A DNA stretch of 64,000 bases, taken from contig NZ_FOVT01000012.1 in assembly GCF_900115245.1 (NCBI RefSeq), forward strand, positions 62,001-126,000, read 5' to 3'. Below are positions 47,647 through 56,258 of this stretch, one piece after another. The notes beneath the pieces are model-generated. The model had not been told where the DNA came from. It did no database searches and saw nothing but the letters and a program-made list of their open reading frames with translations. The first letter of the stretch is position 1; each line of letters opens with the position of its first letter. A program made the translations under genes and the position numbers. Origin of the DNA: Mesorhizobium sp. NFR06 (lineage in GTDB: Bacteria; Pseudomonadota; Alphaproteobacteria; Rhizobiales; Rhizobiaceae).

Positions 47647-47828
47647 GCCAATCTCCCCCCAAGTGGGGGAGATGGCCGGCAGGCCAGAGGGGGGCGCTGT
47701 CCCGCCGGCCTATCAGCCTAAAACAGCCGCTTGGTCGCTAAGGTTGTCGGGCAAATCAGAAAGGCTGGCGATCCTTCGCGCCCCTCTCTGCCCTGCCGGC
47801 CATCTCCCCCACTTGGGGGGAGATTGGC
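47647..47828. repeat. MITE-like long inverted repeat element, CTCCCC family (copy 3)
   Basis: Left end GCCAATCTCCCCCCAAGTGG with GGGAGATGGCCGGCAGGCCA; right end TGCCCTGCCGGCCATCTCCC with CCACTTGGGGGGAGATTGGC. Ends are inverted and nearly perfect over 45-50 bases. Located between convergent hxlR-type and livM-type genes. Confidence 0.8.
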
Positions 47829-47858
47829 TGTCGCCACCGCTTTCGCCAAGTTGCGGGC

Positions 47859-48845
47859 TCAGCCCTGGCCACCGTCGCCCCTCGCCGCTCGTCCCAGCCA
47901 GCGCGCATAGATCTCGCCGACGATGCCGCGGCGGAAAATCAGCACGCAGACCATGAAGATCAGGCCGGTGGCGATGGTCACCGGGAAGCCGGAGGTGGCC
48001 AAGGTGTTTTCCAGCCCGACGACCAGACCGGCGCCGACGACCGGGCCGACCATGGTGCCGATGCCGCCGAGCAGCGTCATCAGGATCACCTCGCCCGACA
48101 TCTGCCAGGTGACATCGGTGAGCGTGGCGAACTGGAAAACGATCGCCTTTGTGGCGCCGGCGAGGCCGGCGAGCGCCGCCGACATGACGAAGGCGGCGAG
48201 CTTGTAGCGGCCAACCGAATAGCCGAGCGAGATGGCGCGGTTCTCGTTCTCGCGGATGGAGCGCAGGATCATGCCGAAGGGCGAGTTGACGATGCGCCAG
48301 ATGGCGAAGACGCCAACCAGGAAGACGGCGAGCACGAAGAAATACATGTTCATCGGCACGTTGAGGTCGATCAATCCGAGGAGCGTTCCGCGAGGCACGC
48401 CCTGGATGCCGTCCTCGCCTTCGGTGAACGGCGCCTGGACGCAGAAGAAATAGAACATCTGCGCCAGCGCCAGCGTGATCATCGAGAAGTAGATGCCCTG
48501 CCTTCGGATGGCGAGGAAGCCCATGACGAGGCCCATTGCCGCCGCGCCGATGGTGCCGAGCAGGATGCCGGCCTCGGGCGGCCAGCCCCAGGCTTTCACC
48601 GCATAGGCGCAGAAATAGGCCGCGCCGCCGAAGAAGGCGGCGTGGCCAAAGGAGAGCAGCCCGGTGTAGCCGAGCAGCAGATTGAAGGCGCAGGCGAACA
48701 GCGCGAAGCACAGCATCTTCATGACGAAGATCGGATAGATCACGAAGGGCGCGGCGATCAGCGCCACGATGCCCAGCGCCACCAGCGCCCGCTCCAGCCT
48801 GACGGAGGCGGCGGCGCGTTGCTGATGAAGGGTCGCCTCGCTCAT
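47859..48845 (-). CDS. livM: Branched-chain amino acid-type ABC transporter permease LivM
   Basis: Second permease of a HAAT-type importer, 328 residues, about nine helices. GYTGLLSFGHAAFFGGAAYF near residue 60, IRRQGIYFSMITLALAQMFY near residue 114 and the coupling region SIRENENRAISLGYSVGRYK with MTLLGGIGTMVGPVVGAGLV are standard for LivM. Last gene of the operon, one base after the LivH-type gene; followed by a MITE-like repeat. Confidence 0.94.
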   Translation of the reverse strand: MSEATLHQQRAAASVRLERALVALGIVALIAAPFVIYPIFVMKMLCFALFACAFNLLLGYTGLLSFGHAAFFGGAAYFCAYAVKAWGWPPEAGILLGTIGAAAMGLVMGFLAIRRQGIYFSMITLALAQMFYFFCVQAPFTEGEDGIQGVPRGTLLGLIDLNVPMNMYFFVLAVFLVGVFAIWRIVNSPFGMILRSIRENENRAISLGYSVGRYKLAAFVMSAALAGLAGATKAIVFQFATLTDVTWQMSGEVILMTLLGGIGTMVGPVVGAGLVVGLENTLATSGFPVTIATGLIFMVCVLIFRRGIVGEIYARWLGRAARGDGGQG

Positions 48846-48846
48846 C

Positions 48847-49734
48847 TCAGGCGTCCCTTCCGAACAGGCCGGCGGGCCGAAGCAGAAGCACGATCGCCAT
48901 GATGACGAAGACGACGAGGTTAGAGGCTTCGGGATAAAACACTTTGGTCAGGCCCTCGGCGAGGCCGAGCATGTAACCGGTGACGATGGCGCCCAGGATC
49001 GAGCCCATGCCGCCGATCACGACGACGGCGAAGACGACGATGATGAGGTCCGAGCCCATCAGCGGGCTGACCTGGTAGACCGGCGCGGCAAGGATGCCGG
49101 CGAGCCCCGCCAGGGCGGCGCCCAGCCCGTAGGTGAGCGTCAAGAGCAGCGGCACGTTGACGCCGAAGGCCTGCACCAGCTCGGGATTCTCGGTCGCGGC
49201 GCGAAGATAGGAGCCGAGCCTGGTCTTCTCGATCAAGAGCCAGGTGCCGATGCAGACGATGAGCGAAGCCGCCACCACCCAGCCGCGATAATTGGGCAGG
49301 AACATGAAGCCCAGATTGGTGCCGCCGGCGAGCAGCGCCGGCACGGCGTAAGGGTTGCCGGAGACGCCGTAATAGTAGCGGAACACGCCTTCGATCACCA
49401 AGGCCATGCCGAAGGTGAAGAGCAGGCCGTAGAGCGGATCGAGCCGGTAGAGCCGCGACAATGCGAGACGTTCCACCAGCATGCCGAACAGGCCGACGGC
49501 GACCGGCACCAGGATCAGCGCCGGCCAGTAGCCGATGCCCAGATGCACCAGCAGCAGATAGCCGACGAAGGCGCCCAGCATGTAGAGCGCGCCATGGGCG
49601 AAGTTGATGATGCGCAGCAGGCCGAAGATGACGGCGAGCCCGAGGCTGAGCATGGCGTAGAAGGAGCCGTTGATGAGGCCGACCAGGAGCTGGCCGAGCA
49701 AGGCCTGGATGGGGATGCCGAAGACTGTCAGCAT
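48847..49734 (-). CDS. livH: Branched-chain amino acid-type ABC transporter permease LivH
   Basis: First permease, 295 residues, eight or so helices. LLVGLINGSFYAMLSLGLAV then FGLLRIINFAHGALYMLGAF near residue 38, RAATENPELVQAFGVNVPLL and VVIGGMGSILGAIVTGYMLG are LivH hallmarks. Pairs with LivM to form the channel. Seven bases separate it from the LivF-type stop. Confidence 0.95.
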   Translation of the reverse strand: MLTVFGIPIQALLGQLLVGLINGSFYAMLSLGLAVIFGLLRIINFAHGALYMLGAFVGYLLLVHLGIGYWPALILVPVAVGLFGMLVERLALSRLYRLDPLYGLLFTFGMALVIEGVFRYYYGVSGNPYAVPALLAGGTNLGFMFLPNYRGWVVAASLIVCIGTWLLIEKTRLGSYLRAATENPELVQAFGVNVPLLLTLTYGLGAALAGLAGILAAPVYQVSPLMGSDLIIVVFAVVVIGGMGSILGAIVTGYMLGLAEGLTKVFYPEASNLVVFVIMAIVLLLRPAGLFGRDA

Positions 49735-49741
49735 GGCGCGA

Positions 49742-50446
49742 TCATACCCCCAGCACCTCGTGCAGCTTGTCCGTATGCGCGGAAAGCTGGCCGACCGGAA
49801 AGCCCTCCACCACCTTGCCGTGGTCCATCAGGTAGAAACGGTCGGCGATGCGGGCGGCGAAGCGGAAATTCTGCTCGACCAGAAGAATGGTCATGCCGCG
49901 CTTCTTCAGCGTCGCCAGCAGCTCGCCGATGCGCTGCACGATCACCGGCGCCAGGCCCTCGGTCGGCTCGTCGAGCAAAAGCATCTCGACCCCGGTCCGC
50001 AGAATGCGGGCAATCGCCAGCATCTGCTGCTCGCCGCCGGAGAGTTTCGTGCCCTGGCTGTTGCGGCGCTCCTTCAGGTTGGGGAAGAGTTCGAAGATTT
50101 CCTCGACGCTCATGCCGCCCTTGGCCACGACCGGCGGCAGGATCAGGTTCTCGTCGACGGTGAGCGTGGCGAAGATGCCGCGCTCCTCCGGCACGAAGCC
50201 GATGCCCTGATGGGCGACACGATGCAGCGGCAGGCGCATCAGGTCCTTGCCGTTGAAGGTGACGGAGCCGGTGCGCTTGCGGATCAGGCCCATGATGGCG
50301 CGCAAAGTCGTGGTCTTGCCGACGCCGTTGCGGCCGAGCAGCGTCACGGTCTCGCCGCGCGAGACGTCGAGGTTGACGCCGTGCAGGGCATGGCCCTCGC
50401 CATACCAGGCGTGGAGATCACGTACGGCAAGCAGCGGCTCACCCAT
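49742..50446 (-). CDS. livF: Branched-chain amino acid-type ABC transporter ATPase LivF
   Basis: One of two ATPases, 234 residues from the ATG at 50446. Walker A GRNGVGKTTT near residue 38, Q-loop region GIGFVPEERGIFATLTVDEN, signature LSGGEQQMLAIAR, Walker B MLLLDEPTEGLAP, switch His replaced in ILLVEQNFRFA as usual for LivF. Two more in-frame ATGs (50461, 50476) are created by a 15-base tandem repeat, each with a GGGGG run ahead, so the true start may vary. The start overlaps the LivG-type stop by eight bases. Confidence 0.93.
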   Translation of the reverse strand: MGEPLLAVRDLHAWYGEGHALHGVNLDVSRGETVTLLGRNGVGKTTTLRAIMGLIRKRTGSVTFNGKDLMRLPLHRVAHQGIGFVPEERGIFATLTVDENLILPPVVAKGGMSVEEIFELFPNLKERRNSQGTKLSGGEQQMLAIARILRTGVEMLLLDEPTEGLAPVIVQRIGELLATLKKRGMTILLVEQNFRFAARIADRFYLMDHGKVVEGFPVGQLSAHTDKLHEVLGV

Positions 50447-51230
50447 GCTCGGTCCCCCCATGCTCGGTGCCCCCATGCTCGGTGCCCATGTAGGCGACAC
50501 GCACGCGTTCGTCCTTGCTGACCGTCGCATAGTCGCCGGCGGCGAGCACCTGGCCGCGCTGCATGACGGTGATCCAGTCGCAGAGATCGGCAACGACGGT
50601 GAGGTTGTGCTCGACCATCAGCACGGCACGATCTTTTGCCAGCGAGCGGATGATGCCGGAGATCGTGCCGACATCCTCATGCCCCATGCCGGCCATCGGC
50701 TCGTCGAGCAAAAGCACCTTCGGGTCGAGCGCCAGCGTGGTGGCGATCTCCAGCACGCGCTTGCGGCCATAGGAGAGATCGCCGGCGAGCCGATGCGCCG
50801 CATCGTCGAGGCCGACGATGGCGAGCAGCTCGCGCGCCCTGGGCGTCAGCTGGTCCAGCGCCGAGACCGGGCGCCAGAACTGGTAACCCAGGCCGCCCGG
50901 CCGCTGCAGCGCGACGCGCACATTGTCGAGCACGGAGAGGTGCGGAAAGATCGCCGAGATCTGGAAGGAGCGGACGAGCCCCATGCGCGCCACCTTGGCC
51001 GGCGGCGTGCGGGTGATGTCGGTGCCGAGCAATTCGATCGTGCCGCTGGTCGGCTGCAGGAATTTGGTCAACAGATTGAAGATGGTGGTCTTGCCGGCGC
51101 CGTTCGGGCCGATCAGCGCATGGATCTTGCCATGATGGATGTCGAGGTCGACATCCTTCACCGCGACGAAGCCGGCGAAGTCGCGCCTGAGGCCGCGGGC
51201 GGAAAGCACCACCCGCGGCGTCTCATTCAT
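50439..51230 (-). CDS. livG: Branched-chain amino acid-type ABC transporter ATPase LivG
   Basis: Second ATPase, 263 residues from the ATG at 51230 (a TTG at 51287 is possible but would overlap the binding protein gene). Walker A GPNGAGKTTIFNLLTKF near residue 41, GLVRSFQISAIFPHLSVLDN, signature DLSYGRKRVLEIATTLA, Walker B VLLLDEPMAGMGHED, and MVEHNLTVVADL. Signature is SYG rather than SGG, as in many LivG. The C-terminus ends in GTEHGGTEHGGTEHG, translated from the tandem repeat. Confidence 0.93.
   Translation of the reverse strand: MNETPRVVLSARGLRRDFAGFVAVKDVDLDIHHGKIHALIGPNGAGKTTIFNLLTKFLQPTSGTIELLGTDITRTPPAKVARMGLVRSFQISAIFPHLSVLDNVRVALQRPGGLGYQFWRPVSALDQLTPRARELLAIVGLDDAAHRLAGDLSYGRKRVLEIATTLALDPKVLLLDEPMAGMGHEDVGTISGIIRSLAKDRAVLMVEHNLTVVADLCDWITVMQRGQVLAAGDYATVSKDERVRVAYMGTEHGGTEHGGTEHG
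50444..50488. repeat. 15-bp tandem repeat, three units, spanning livG end and livF start
   Basis: CATGCTCGGTCCCCC, CATGCTCGGTGCCCC and CATGCTCGGTGCCC. In LivG frame each unit encodes GTEHG; in LivF frame each gives a start codon (MGAPS). A change in unit number keeps both frames. Confidence 0.85.
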
Positions 51231-51265
51231 GCCGTCCGGCCGGACGGCGGTGGCGGTGTCGAGCG

Positions 51266-52474
51266 TCACTTGGTGACGAGCGGGCAACCGCTGTCCTCGG
51301 CCTTCATGAAGGCCTTGTCGCCGGGAATCGTCGCCAGATAGGTGTAGTAGTCCCAGTCCTTCTTCGACTCTTCCGGCTTCTTGACCTGGTAGAGATACAT
51401 GTCGTGCACCATCGAGCCGTCGGCCTGCACCTTGCCGTTGGCGGTGAAGACGTCGTTGACCGGCATTTCATGCAGTTGCTTGGCCACCGCTTCGGTCTCG
51501 TCCGTGCCGGCCTTGTCGATGGCTTTCAGATACTGCGTCACCGCCGAATAGGTGCCGGCCTGGATCATGTTGGGCATGCGGTTGGTGCGCTTGAAGAAGC
51601 GTTGGGCGAAGTCGCGGCTCTTGTCGTCGCGATCCCAGTAGTAGCCTTCGGTCAGCACCACGCCCTGCGCCGCCTGCAGGCCGAGGCCATGCACTTCGGC
51701 GAGCGTGAAGAGGAGTGCCGCCAGCCGCTGGCCGCCGGCGACGATGCCGAACTCCGCCGCCTGCTTGATCGAGTTCGAGGTGTCGAGGCCGGCATTGGCA
51801 AGGCCGACGATCTTGGCGCCGGAGGACTGCGCCTGCAACAGGAAGGAGGAATAGTCGGTGGCGCCCAGCGGATAGCGCACCTCGCCCAGCACCTTGCCGC
51901 CGCTGGCCTCGACGAGCTTGGCGGTCTGGTCCTTCAGCGAATAGCCGAAGGCGTAGTCGACGGTGATGAAATACCAGCTGTCGCCGCCCTGCTTGACGAG
52001 CTCGCCACCGGTGCCGACCGCCTGGGAGTGAGTGTCATAGGCCCAGTGGAAGCCGTAGGGCGAGCACTGCTTGCCGGTAAGGTCCGTCGAAGCCGCGCCG
52101 GTGACGATGTCGATCTTCTTCTTTTCCTTGGAAAGCCCCTGGACGGCGAGCGCGACGGAAGACGTGGTCAGCTCCATAATCGCGTCGACCTGTTCGGTGT
52201 CGTACCATTGGCGGGCGATGTTGGAGGCGATGTCGGGCTTGTTCTGATGGTCGGCGCTGACGATCTCGATCGGCGCGCCCTGGACCTTGCCGCCGAAATC
52301 CTCGACCGCCATCTTGGCGGCCTCGACCGACCATTTGCCGCCGAAATCGGCATAGACGCCCGACTGGTCGTTGAGGATGCCGATCTTGACCTTGCCGTCG
52401 GAGATTTCGCCAGCCGCCGCCGGCATTGCGGACGCCGCGAGGAGCGCGGCCGAGACGAGATAGGATGCTTTCAC
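51266..52474 (-). CDS. livK: Branched-chain amino acid-type ABC transporter substrate-binding protein
   Basis: Periplasmic receptor of the importer, 402 residues starting with GTG (GGGAGGAACCACCA ahead). Signal peptide KASYLVSAALLAASAMPAAA, then ISDGKVKIGILNDQSGVYAD, the Peripla_BP_6 beginning. VGLANAGLDTSNSIKQAAEF and AVTQYLKAIDKAGTDETEAV are further family segments. The ligand may be a branched-chain amino acid, but this family also takes amides, urea and aromatic acids. First gene of the five-gene operon; 35 bases before livG. Confidence 0.93.
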   Translation of the reverse strand: MKASYLVSAALLAASAMPAAAGEISDGKVKIGILNDQSGVYADFGGKWSVEAAKMAVEDFGGKVQGAPIEIVSADHQNKPDIASNIARQWYDTEQVDAIMELTTSSVALAVQGLSKEKKKIDIVTGAASTDLTGKQCSPYGFHWAYDTHSQAVGTGGELVKQGGDSWYFITVDYAFGYSLKDQTAKLVEASGGKVLGEVRYPLGATDYSSFLLQAQSSGAKIVGLANAGLDTSNSIKQAAEFGIVAGGQRLAALLFTLAEVHGLGLQAAQGVVLTEGYYWDRDDKSRDFAQRFFKRTNRMPNMIQAGTYSAVTQYLKAIDKAGTDETEAVAKQLHEMPVNDVFTANGKVQADGSMVHDMYLYQVKKPEESKKDWDYYTYLATIPGDKAFMKAEDSGCPLVTK

Positions 52475-52767
52475 TGGTGGTTCCTCCCTTGTGGCCAACC
52501 ACGGCAAACGCAGCCGACCTCGCAATGGTTCAACAGTTCCGTCCGGATTTTGGATTTTTGGGGCCTCGATCCTGTCTCCCGCTCCTCCTCCTGCGGGTTC
52601 CTTGTTTTGCGGGGCGGGCCGCCGCGTGCCCTGGGTGCACGGGCGCGAGCCTAGCATCACATTTCACGGGTGGAGAATGCTATTTTCGTAGCATGGCGGA
52701 TGGATGGGACGACCAGTTGCCGGAGACGATCAAGAGGCTGGGAAATATCCCCCTCATCGACGCCTAC

Positions 52768-53472
52768 TCACCACGGCAGCCGCTTGCCGTCGCGAAAAAA
52801 TCCGCCGGTCGGGCCGTCGTCAGGCAAGGTCGCGGCCCAGACGATGCCGGCCGCCCCTTGCGCGACCGGGCGACCGCCGGGGCCGCCCATGTCGGTCGCG
52901 ACCCAGCCGGGGCAGATCGAATTGACCAGCACGCCCGAGCCGCGCAGCTCGGCCGCCAGGATGCGGGTCAGCGCGTTGAGCGTCGCCTTGCTGGTCGAAT
53001 AGGCCGGCGCGCCGGCGCCCATCGAGGCGAGCGAGCCGCCTTCCGACGAGACGTTGACCAGCCGGCCATGGCCGGAGGCGACAAGCAACGGCACAAAGGC
53101 GGCAGCTATGCGCCAGGCGCCGAAGACGTTGGTCTCGAAGGCCTCGCGGATCACCGTCCAGTCGGGTTTGAGCGCCCGCGCCGACGGGTCGTAGTGGATC
53201 GCGGCATTGTTGATCAAAACATCGAGCCGGCCGAAGCGGCGTTCGACCGCGGCCGCGGCCTGCGCGGCCGCTTCAGGCGCGGCGACATCCAGCGCGATGG
53301 CCTCGACCTTGCCGCCGCTGTTCTTGGCCGCCGCCTCGCCCTTGGCGAGGTCGCGCACGCCAATGACGACGGTGAAGCCGAGTTCGGCCAGCTGCCTGGC
53401 CGTTTCCAGGCCGATGCCGCGATTGCCGCCGGTGACGAGGGCGACTTTGGCGGAGTGGGTTGCTGTGTTCAT
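52768..53472 (-). CDS. SDR-family oxidoreductase
   Basis: 234-residue NAD(P)-dependent dehydrogenase/reductase. Cofactor motif ALVTGGNRGIGLETARQL, NNA motif DVLINNAAIHYDP, catalytic VNVSSEGGSLASM (Ser) and APAYSTSKATLNALTRILAA (Tyr-x3-Lys). SICPGWVATDMGG follows. Closest in style to carbonyl-reductase-like SDRs. CGGGAG stands ahead of the ATG at 53472. Substrate unknown; monocistronic. Confidence 0.93.
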   Translation of the reverse strand: MNTATHSAKVALVTGGNRGIGLETARQLAELGFTVVIGVRDLAKGEAAAKNSGGKVEAIALDVAAPEAAAQAAAAVERRFGRLDVLINNAAIHYDPSARALKPDWTVIREAFETNVFGAWRIAAAFVPLLVASGHGRLVNVSSEGGSLASMGAGAPAYSTSKATLNALTRILAAELRGSGVLVNSICPGWVATDMGGPGGRPVAQGAAGIVWAATLPDDGPTGGFFRDGKRLPW

Positions 53473-53604
53473 CGCGCGTGCTCCCGTGGTCTGCTCCATA
53501 AAGGATCGCATGGGCGGCATTGTTTGATTAGAGAGCGACGATGGCAATCATTATGCGATGTGGCGCATGAATTTGCTGTCCCATTGCGAGCGAGGCCGAG
53601 TTCC

Positions 53605-53690
53605 TTCGCACCCCCGGCCTGCCCGTCCTCCGCAGCAGCCGCGGAGGGTGGACCGGCCATCTCCTCCGCAATGCGGGAGATTGGATTCTA
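53605..53690. repeat. CTCCCC-family single repeat
   Basis: CCCCCGGCCTGCCCGTCCTC, GCAGCAGCCGCGGAGGGTGG, ACCGGCCATCTCCTCCGC and GCGGGAGATTGG. Similar to the in-gene copy at 13736. Its end overlaps the stop region of the gene at 53688. Confidence 0.65.
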
Positions 53691-54284
53691 TTTCTTCTGC
53701 GGGTGGATCGTCTCGCCGCGCTTCAGCATGGCCACCAGATCGGCGATCTTCTTGCGGCGCCCTGCCTCGGTCTTCATGTTGTGGGTGCGGAAGGCGAGCG
53801 CGAAGCGGTTTTGCGCGGAAAGCGCCGCCAGCATTTCCTTCGCCTTCGGCTCGGCATCGATCGCCGCCTGCAGGTCGGGCGGGATGGTCATCTTCTTCGA
53901 TCCGCCATAGGCGCGATCCCAACGGCCATCGGCCTTGGCCGCCTCGACCTGTTCGAGGCCATGCCTGGTCATGCGGCCCTCCTCGATCAGGCGCGCGACG
54001 TTGTCGACGTTGATCTTGCTCCAGATGCTCTTCCTGCCGCGCGGCGTGTAGCGCTGCAGGAAGCTTTTTTCATCGAGCGACTTGCGCACCGCGTCAATCC
54101 AGCCGAAGCAGAGCGCGACGTCGATCGCCTCCTTCGGCGTGATCGAGGCGAGCCCAGAGCCGACCTTGTGGATCTTGATCCAGACTTCGCTTTCGCGGTC
54201 GTGATTGTCGGCCAGCCAGGCATGGAAGCTTTCGGCGTCGGGGAACTCGCGCACCTTGTCCGGATCGACTTTCATCGGGGGCAT
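53688..54284 (-). CDS. YdeI/OmpD-associated family protein
   Basis: 198 residues. HAWLADNHDRESEVWIKIHK near residue 22, ITPKEAIDVALCFGWIDAVR then KSLDEKSFLQRYTPRGRKSI WSKIN-type segment and a C-terminal helix LAFRTHNMKTEAGRRKKIAD LVAML. These are the two domains (DUF1801-like core plus YdeI C-terminal helix) of the YdeI family, function unknown. AGGAGGAAAAACG ribosome site sets the ATG at 54284. Faces away from the SDR-like gene at 54610 across a MITE-like element. Confidence 0.9.
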   Translation of the reverse strand: MPPMKVDPDKVREFPDAESFHAWLADNHDRESEVWIKIHKVGSGLASITPKEAIDVALCFGWIDAVRKSLDEKSFLQRYTPRGRKSIWSKINVDNVARLIEEGRMTRHGLEQVEAAKADGRWDRAYGGSKKMTIPPDLQAAIDAEPKAKEMLAALSAQNRFALAFRTHNMKTEAGRRKKIADLVAMLKRGETIHPQKK

Positions 54285-54309
54285 CGTTTTTCCTCCTAGC
54301 GCGGCGCGA

Positions 54310-54497
54310 AAGCTGCCGATCTCCCCCCTTGCGGGGGAGATGGCCGGCAGGCCAGAGGGGGGCGCTGTCCCGCCAGCCTGTCGGGGCCTCATCGCCGTCT
54401 CTGCTTATAGTTGATGGAGATTAGACGGAAAGGCCGCGATCCTTCACTCCCCCCTCTGCCCTACCGGGCATCTCCCCCACAAGGGGGGAGATCGGCT
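54310..54497. repeat. MITE-like long inverted repeat element, CTCCCC family (copy 4)
   Basis: Left end GCTGCCGATCTCCCCCCTTG with CGGGGGAGATGGCCGGCAGG; right end CTGCCCTACCGGGCATCTCC with CCCACAAGGGGGGAGATCGG. Ends inverted, inner 90 bases variable. Lies in a divergent promoter region. Confidence 0.8.
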
Positions 54498-54609
54498 GCT
54501 TCATCGACACCGCCTGTCCTTCATCGGACTCTCCGATGGCGCTATCGGTTTCTTCCGTTTCCAATCTGCCGGCTCAACCGCCAAATGATCGTCCATGCAA
54601 AGGAAAGGC

Positions 54610-55338
54610 ATGGACATGGACAAGCAGAAAATCCTGATCGTCGGCGGCAGTTCGGGCATGGGGCTGGCGCTTGCGAGGCGCTGTCTCGCGGAAGGCGCCG
54701 GCGTCGTCATCGCCGGGCGCGGCGAAGCGAAGCTGGACGCGGCGCGCGGAGAGCTCGGCCGGCCGGCCGCTCTCGAAACGGCGGCAGTCGACATCGGCAG
54801 CGAAGACCAGGTCGCGGCGCTCTTCCAACGCATCGACCGGCTCGACCATATCGTCAGCACCGCGGCCGATATCGAAGGCGCCTATCGGCTGTTGCCCGAG
54901 ATCGAATTGGAAGCCGCCCAGCGGGTGGTGGAGAGCAAGTTCTACGGGCCGCTGCTTCTGGCCAAGCATGGCGCGCCGCAGCTGCCGGCCAACGGCTCGC
55001 TCACCTTCGTCTCCGGCATCGCGGCCTATCGGCCGGCGGCGCGTGGCGCGGTGGTCGCGGCCGTCAACGCGGCGCTGGAAGGGCTGGTGCGGGCTCTGGC
55101 CGTCGAGCTGGCGCCGATCCGCGTCAACGCGGTCTCGCCCGGCTGGGTCGACACGCCGATCTGGGAGTTCGTCGCCGGCGACAAAAAGGACGACACGCTT
55201 GCCGCGATGGCGAAGCGCTTGCCGGCGGGACGGGTCGGACGGCCGCAAGACATCGCCGACGCAATTCGCTTCCTCATCGGCAACGGCTTTACGACGGGAG
55301 AGACGCTGCATGTCGAGGGCGGGCAGCGGCTGGTTTGA
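54610..55338 (+). CDS. SDR-fold protein lacking the Tyr-x3-Lys catalytic pair
   Basis: 242 residues. Cofactor motif KILIVGGSSGMGLALARRCL and VDIGSEDQVAALFQRID are normal for SDRs. The NNAG motif is replaced by VSTAADIEGAY and the YSASK segment by VVAAVNAALEGLVRALAVEL, so catalytic Tyr and Lys are missing; VNAVSPGWVDTPIW and GETLHVEGGQRLV are kept. It may bind NAD(P) without classical reduction. AAAGGAAAGG ahead of 54610 supports the start; the last 50 bases overlap the LysR gene on the other strand. Confidence 0.85.
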   Translation: MDMDKQKILIVGGSSGMGLALARRCLAEGAGVVIAGRGEAKLDAARGELGRPAALETAAVDIGSEDQVAALFQRIDRLDHIVSTAADIEGAYRLLPEIELEAAQRVVESKFYGPLLLAKHGAPQLPANGSLTFVSGIAAYRPAARGAVVAAVNAALEGLVRALAVELAPIRVNAVSPGWVDTPIWEFVAGDKKDDTLAAMAKRLPAGRVGRPQDIADAIRFLIGNGFTTGETLHVEGGQRLV

Positions 55339-56245
55339 CCGGCGTGAAATTCTCGCCCACCGCTGCGAGCAGGCGTTTCAAAGCCGGCGGCTGGACGCGG
55401 CGGCGGCGCCAGATCATCACCACGTCCGCCGAGCGGACCGGCCCAGGCCAGGCAAGCTCGGCCACCTCGCCGCGATCGATCGCGGCGGCGGCCGCGAGCC
55501 GCGGCACGAGGCCGAAGCCGGCGCCGGCCGCCACCAGACCGGCGATGGCGTCGATGCTGCCGGCTTCGGCGGCGAGGCTGGGCTTGCCGAGACCTGCCCC
55601 GGCGAAGGCGGTGTCGACCATGGCGCGGTAGACGCAGCCGGTCTCGGTGGCGACGAAACGCTTGTCCGCAAGCGTCGCCAGATCGACATCGGCCCGGTTG
55701 TCGCCGGGCGGCGCGATCAGCGCCAGCGGCTCGGTGGCGACGACGCGCCTGGCAAGGCGCCGGTCCGGCGCGCCGTCGTCGACATCACGCTCATGGGGCT
55801 GCTCGAAGCAGAAGGCGACGTCGATCGCGCCGTCGCCCAGCCTGCGCAGCAAGTCGCCGCTGCCGGCGATCCTGAGCTTGATGTCGATGCCGGGGTGGTC
55901 GGCCCGGAAACCGGCGAGCCATGGGGCCAGCCTTGCCGAGGCGATCGTCTCCAGCGCGCCGATCGACAGGCTGCCCGCCGTCTCGGCCCTGGTGGCATCG
56001 ACGGCGGCCCTGGCCTCGTCGGCCAGCGCCAGCAATTCCTCGGCATAGGGTTTCAGCGCCTCGCCGGCCGGCGTCAGGTGCAGCCCCTGCCGCGAGCGGA
56101 TGAAGAGGCTCGAGCCGAGCTCGGCTTCCAGCGCCTGGATCTGGTCGCTGACGCTCGACTGGGCGAGATTGGCCGCCTGCGCGGCGCGCGTGACGTTGCC
56201 GGTGCGCGCGACCGCCAGAAAGGTCTTCAGCAGCCTGGGATGCAT
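55289..56245 (-). CDS. LysR-family transcriptional regulator
   Basis: 318 residues. N-terminal winged HTH (LLKTFLAVARTGNVTRAAQA, NLAQSSVSDQIQALEAELGS, FIRSRQGLHLTPAGEAL) and a type-2 periplasmic-binding-like effector domain starting TAGSLSIGALETIASARLAP. Target may be the convergent SDR-like gene or the HtrA-like gene 13 bases upstream on the same strand, with which it is probably cotranscribed. The 3' end overlaps the SDR-like gene by 50 bases. Confidence 0.92.
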   Translation of the reverse strand: MHPRLLKTFLAVARTGNVTRAAQAANLAQSSVSDQIQALEAELGSSLFIRSRQGLHLTPAGEALKPYAEELLALADEARAAVDATRAETAGSLSIGALETIASARLAPWLAGFRADHPGIDIKLRIAGSGDLLRRLGDGAIDVAFCFEQPHERDVDDGAPDRRLARRVVATEPLALIAPPGDNRADVDLATLADKRFVATETGCVYRAMVDTAFAGAGLGKPSLAAEAGSIDAIAGLVAAGAGFGLVPRLAAAAAIDRGEVAELAWPGPVRSADVVMIWRRRRVQPPALKRLLAAVGENFTPVKPAAARPRHAASLPS

Positions 56246-56258
56246 CGCGGCTTCGAAG

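Noticed and set aside
50444..50488. Considered as a CRISPR or direct-repeat array
   Set aside because: Units are 15 bp, contiguous with no spacers, and inside two coding sequences; a coding minisatellite.
52694..52790. Plus-strand frame starting MADGWDDQLPETIKRLGNIP
   Set aside because: Begins convincingly but then runs antisense through the SDR gene; no ribosome site and no family. At most a short decayed N-terminus.
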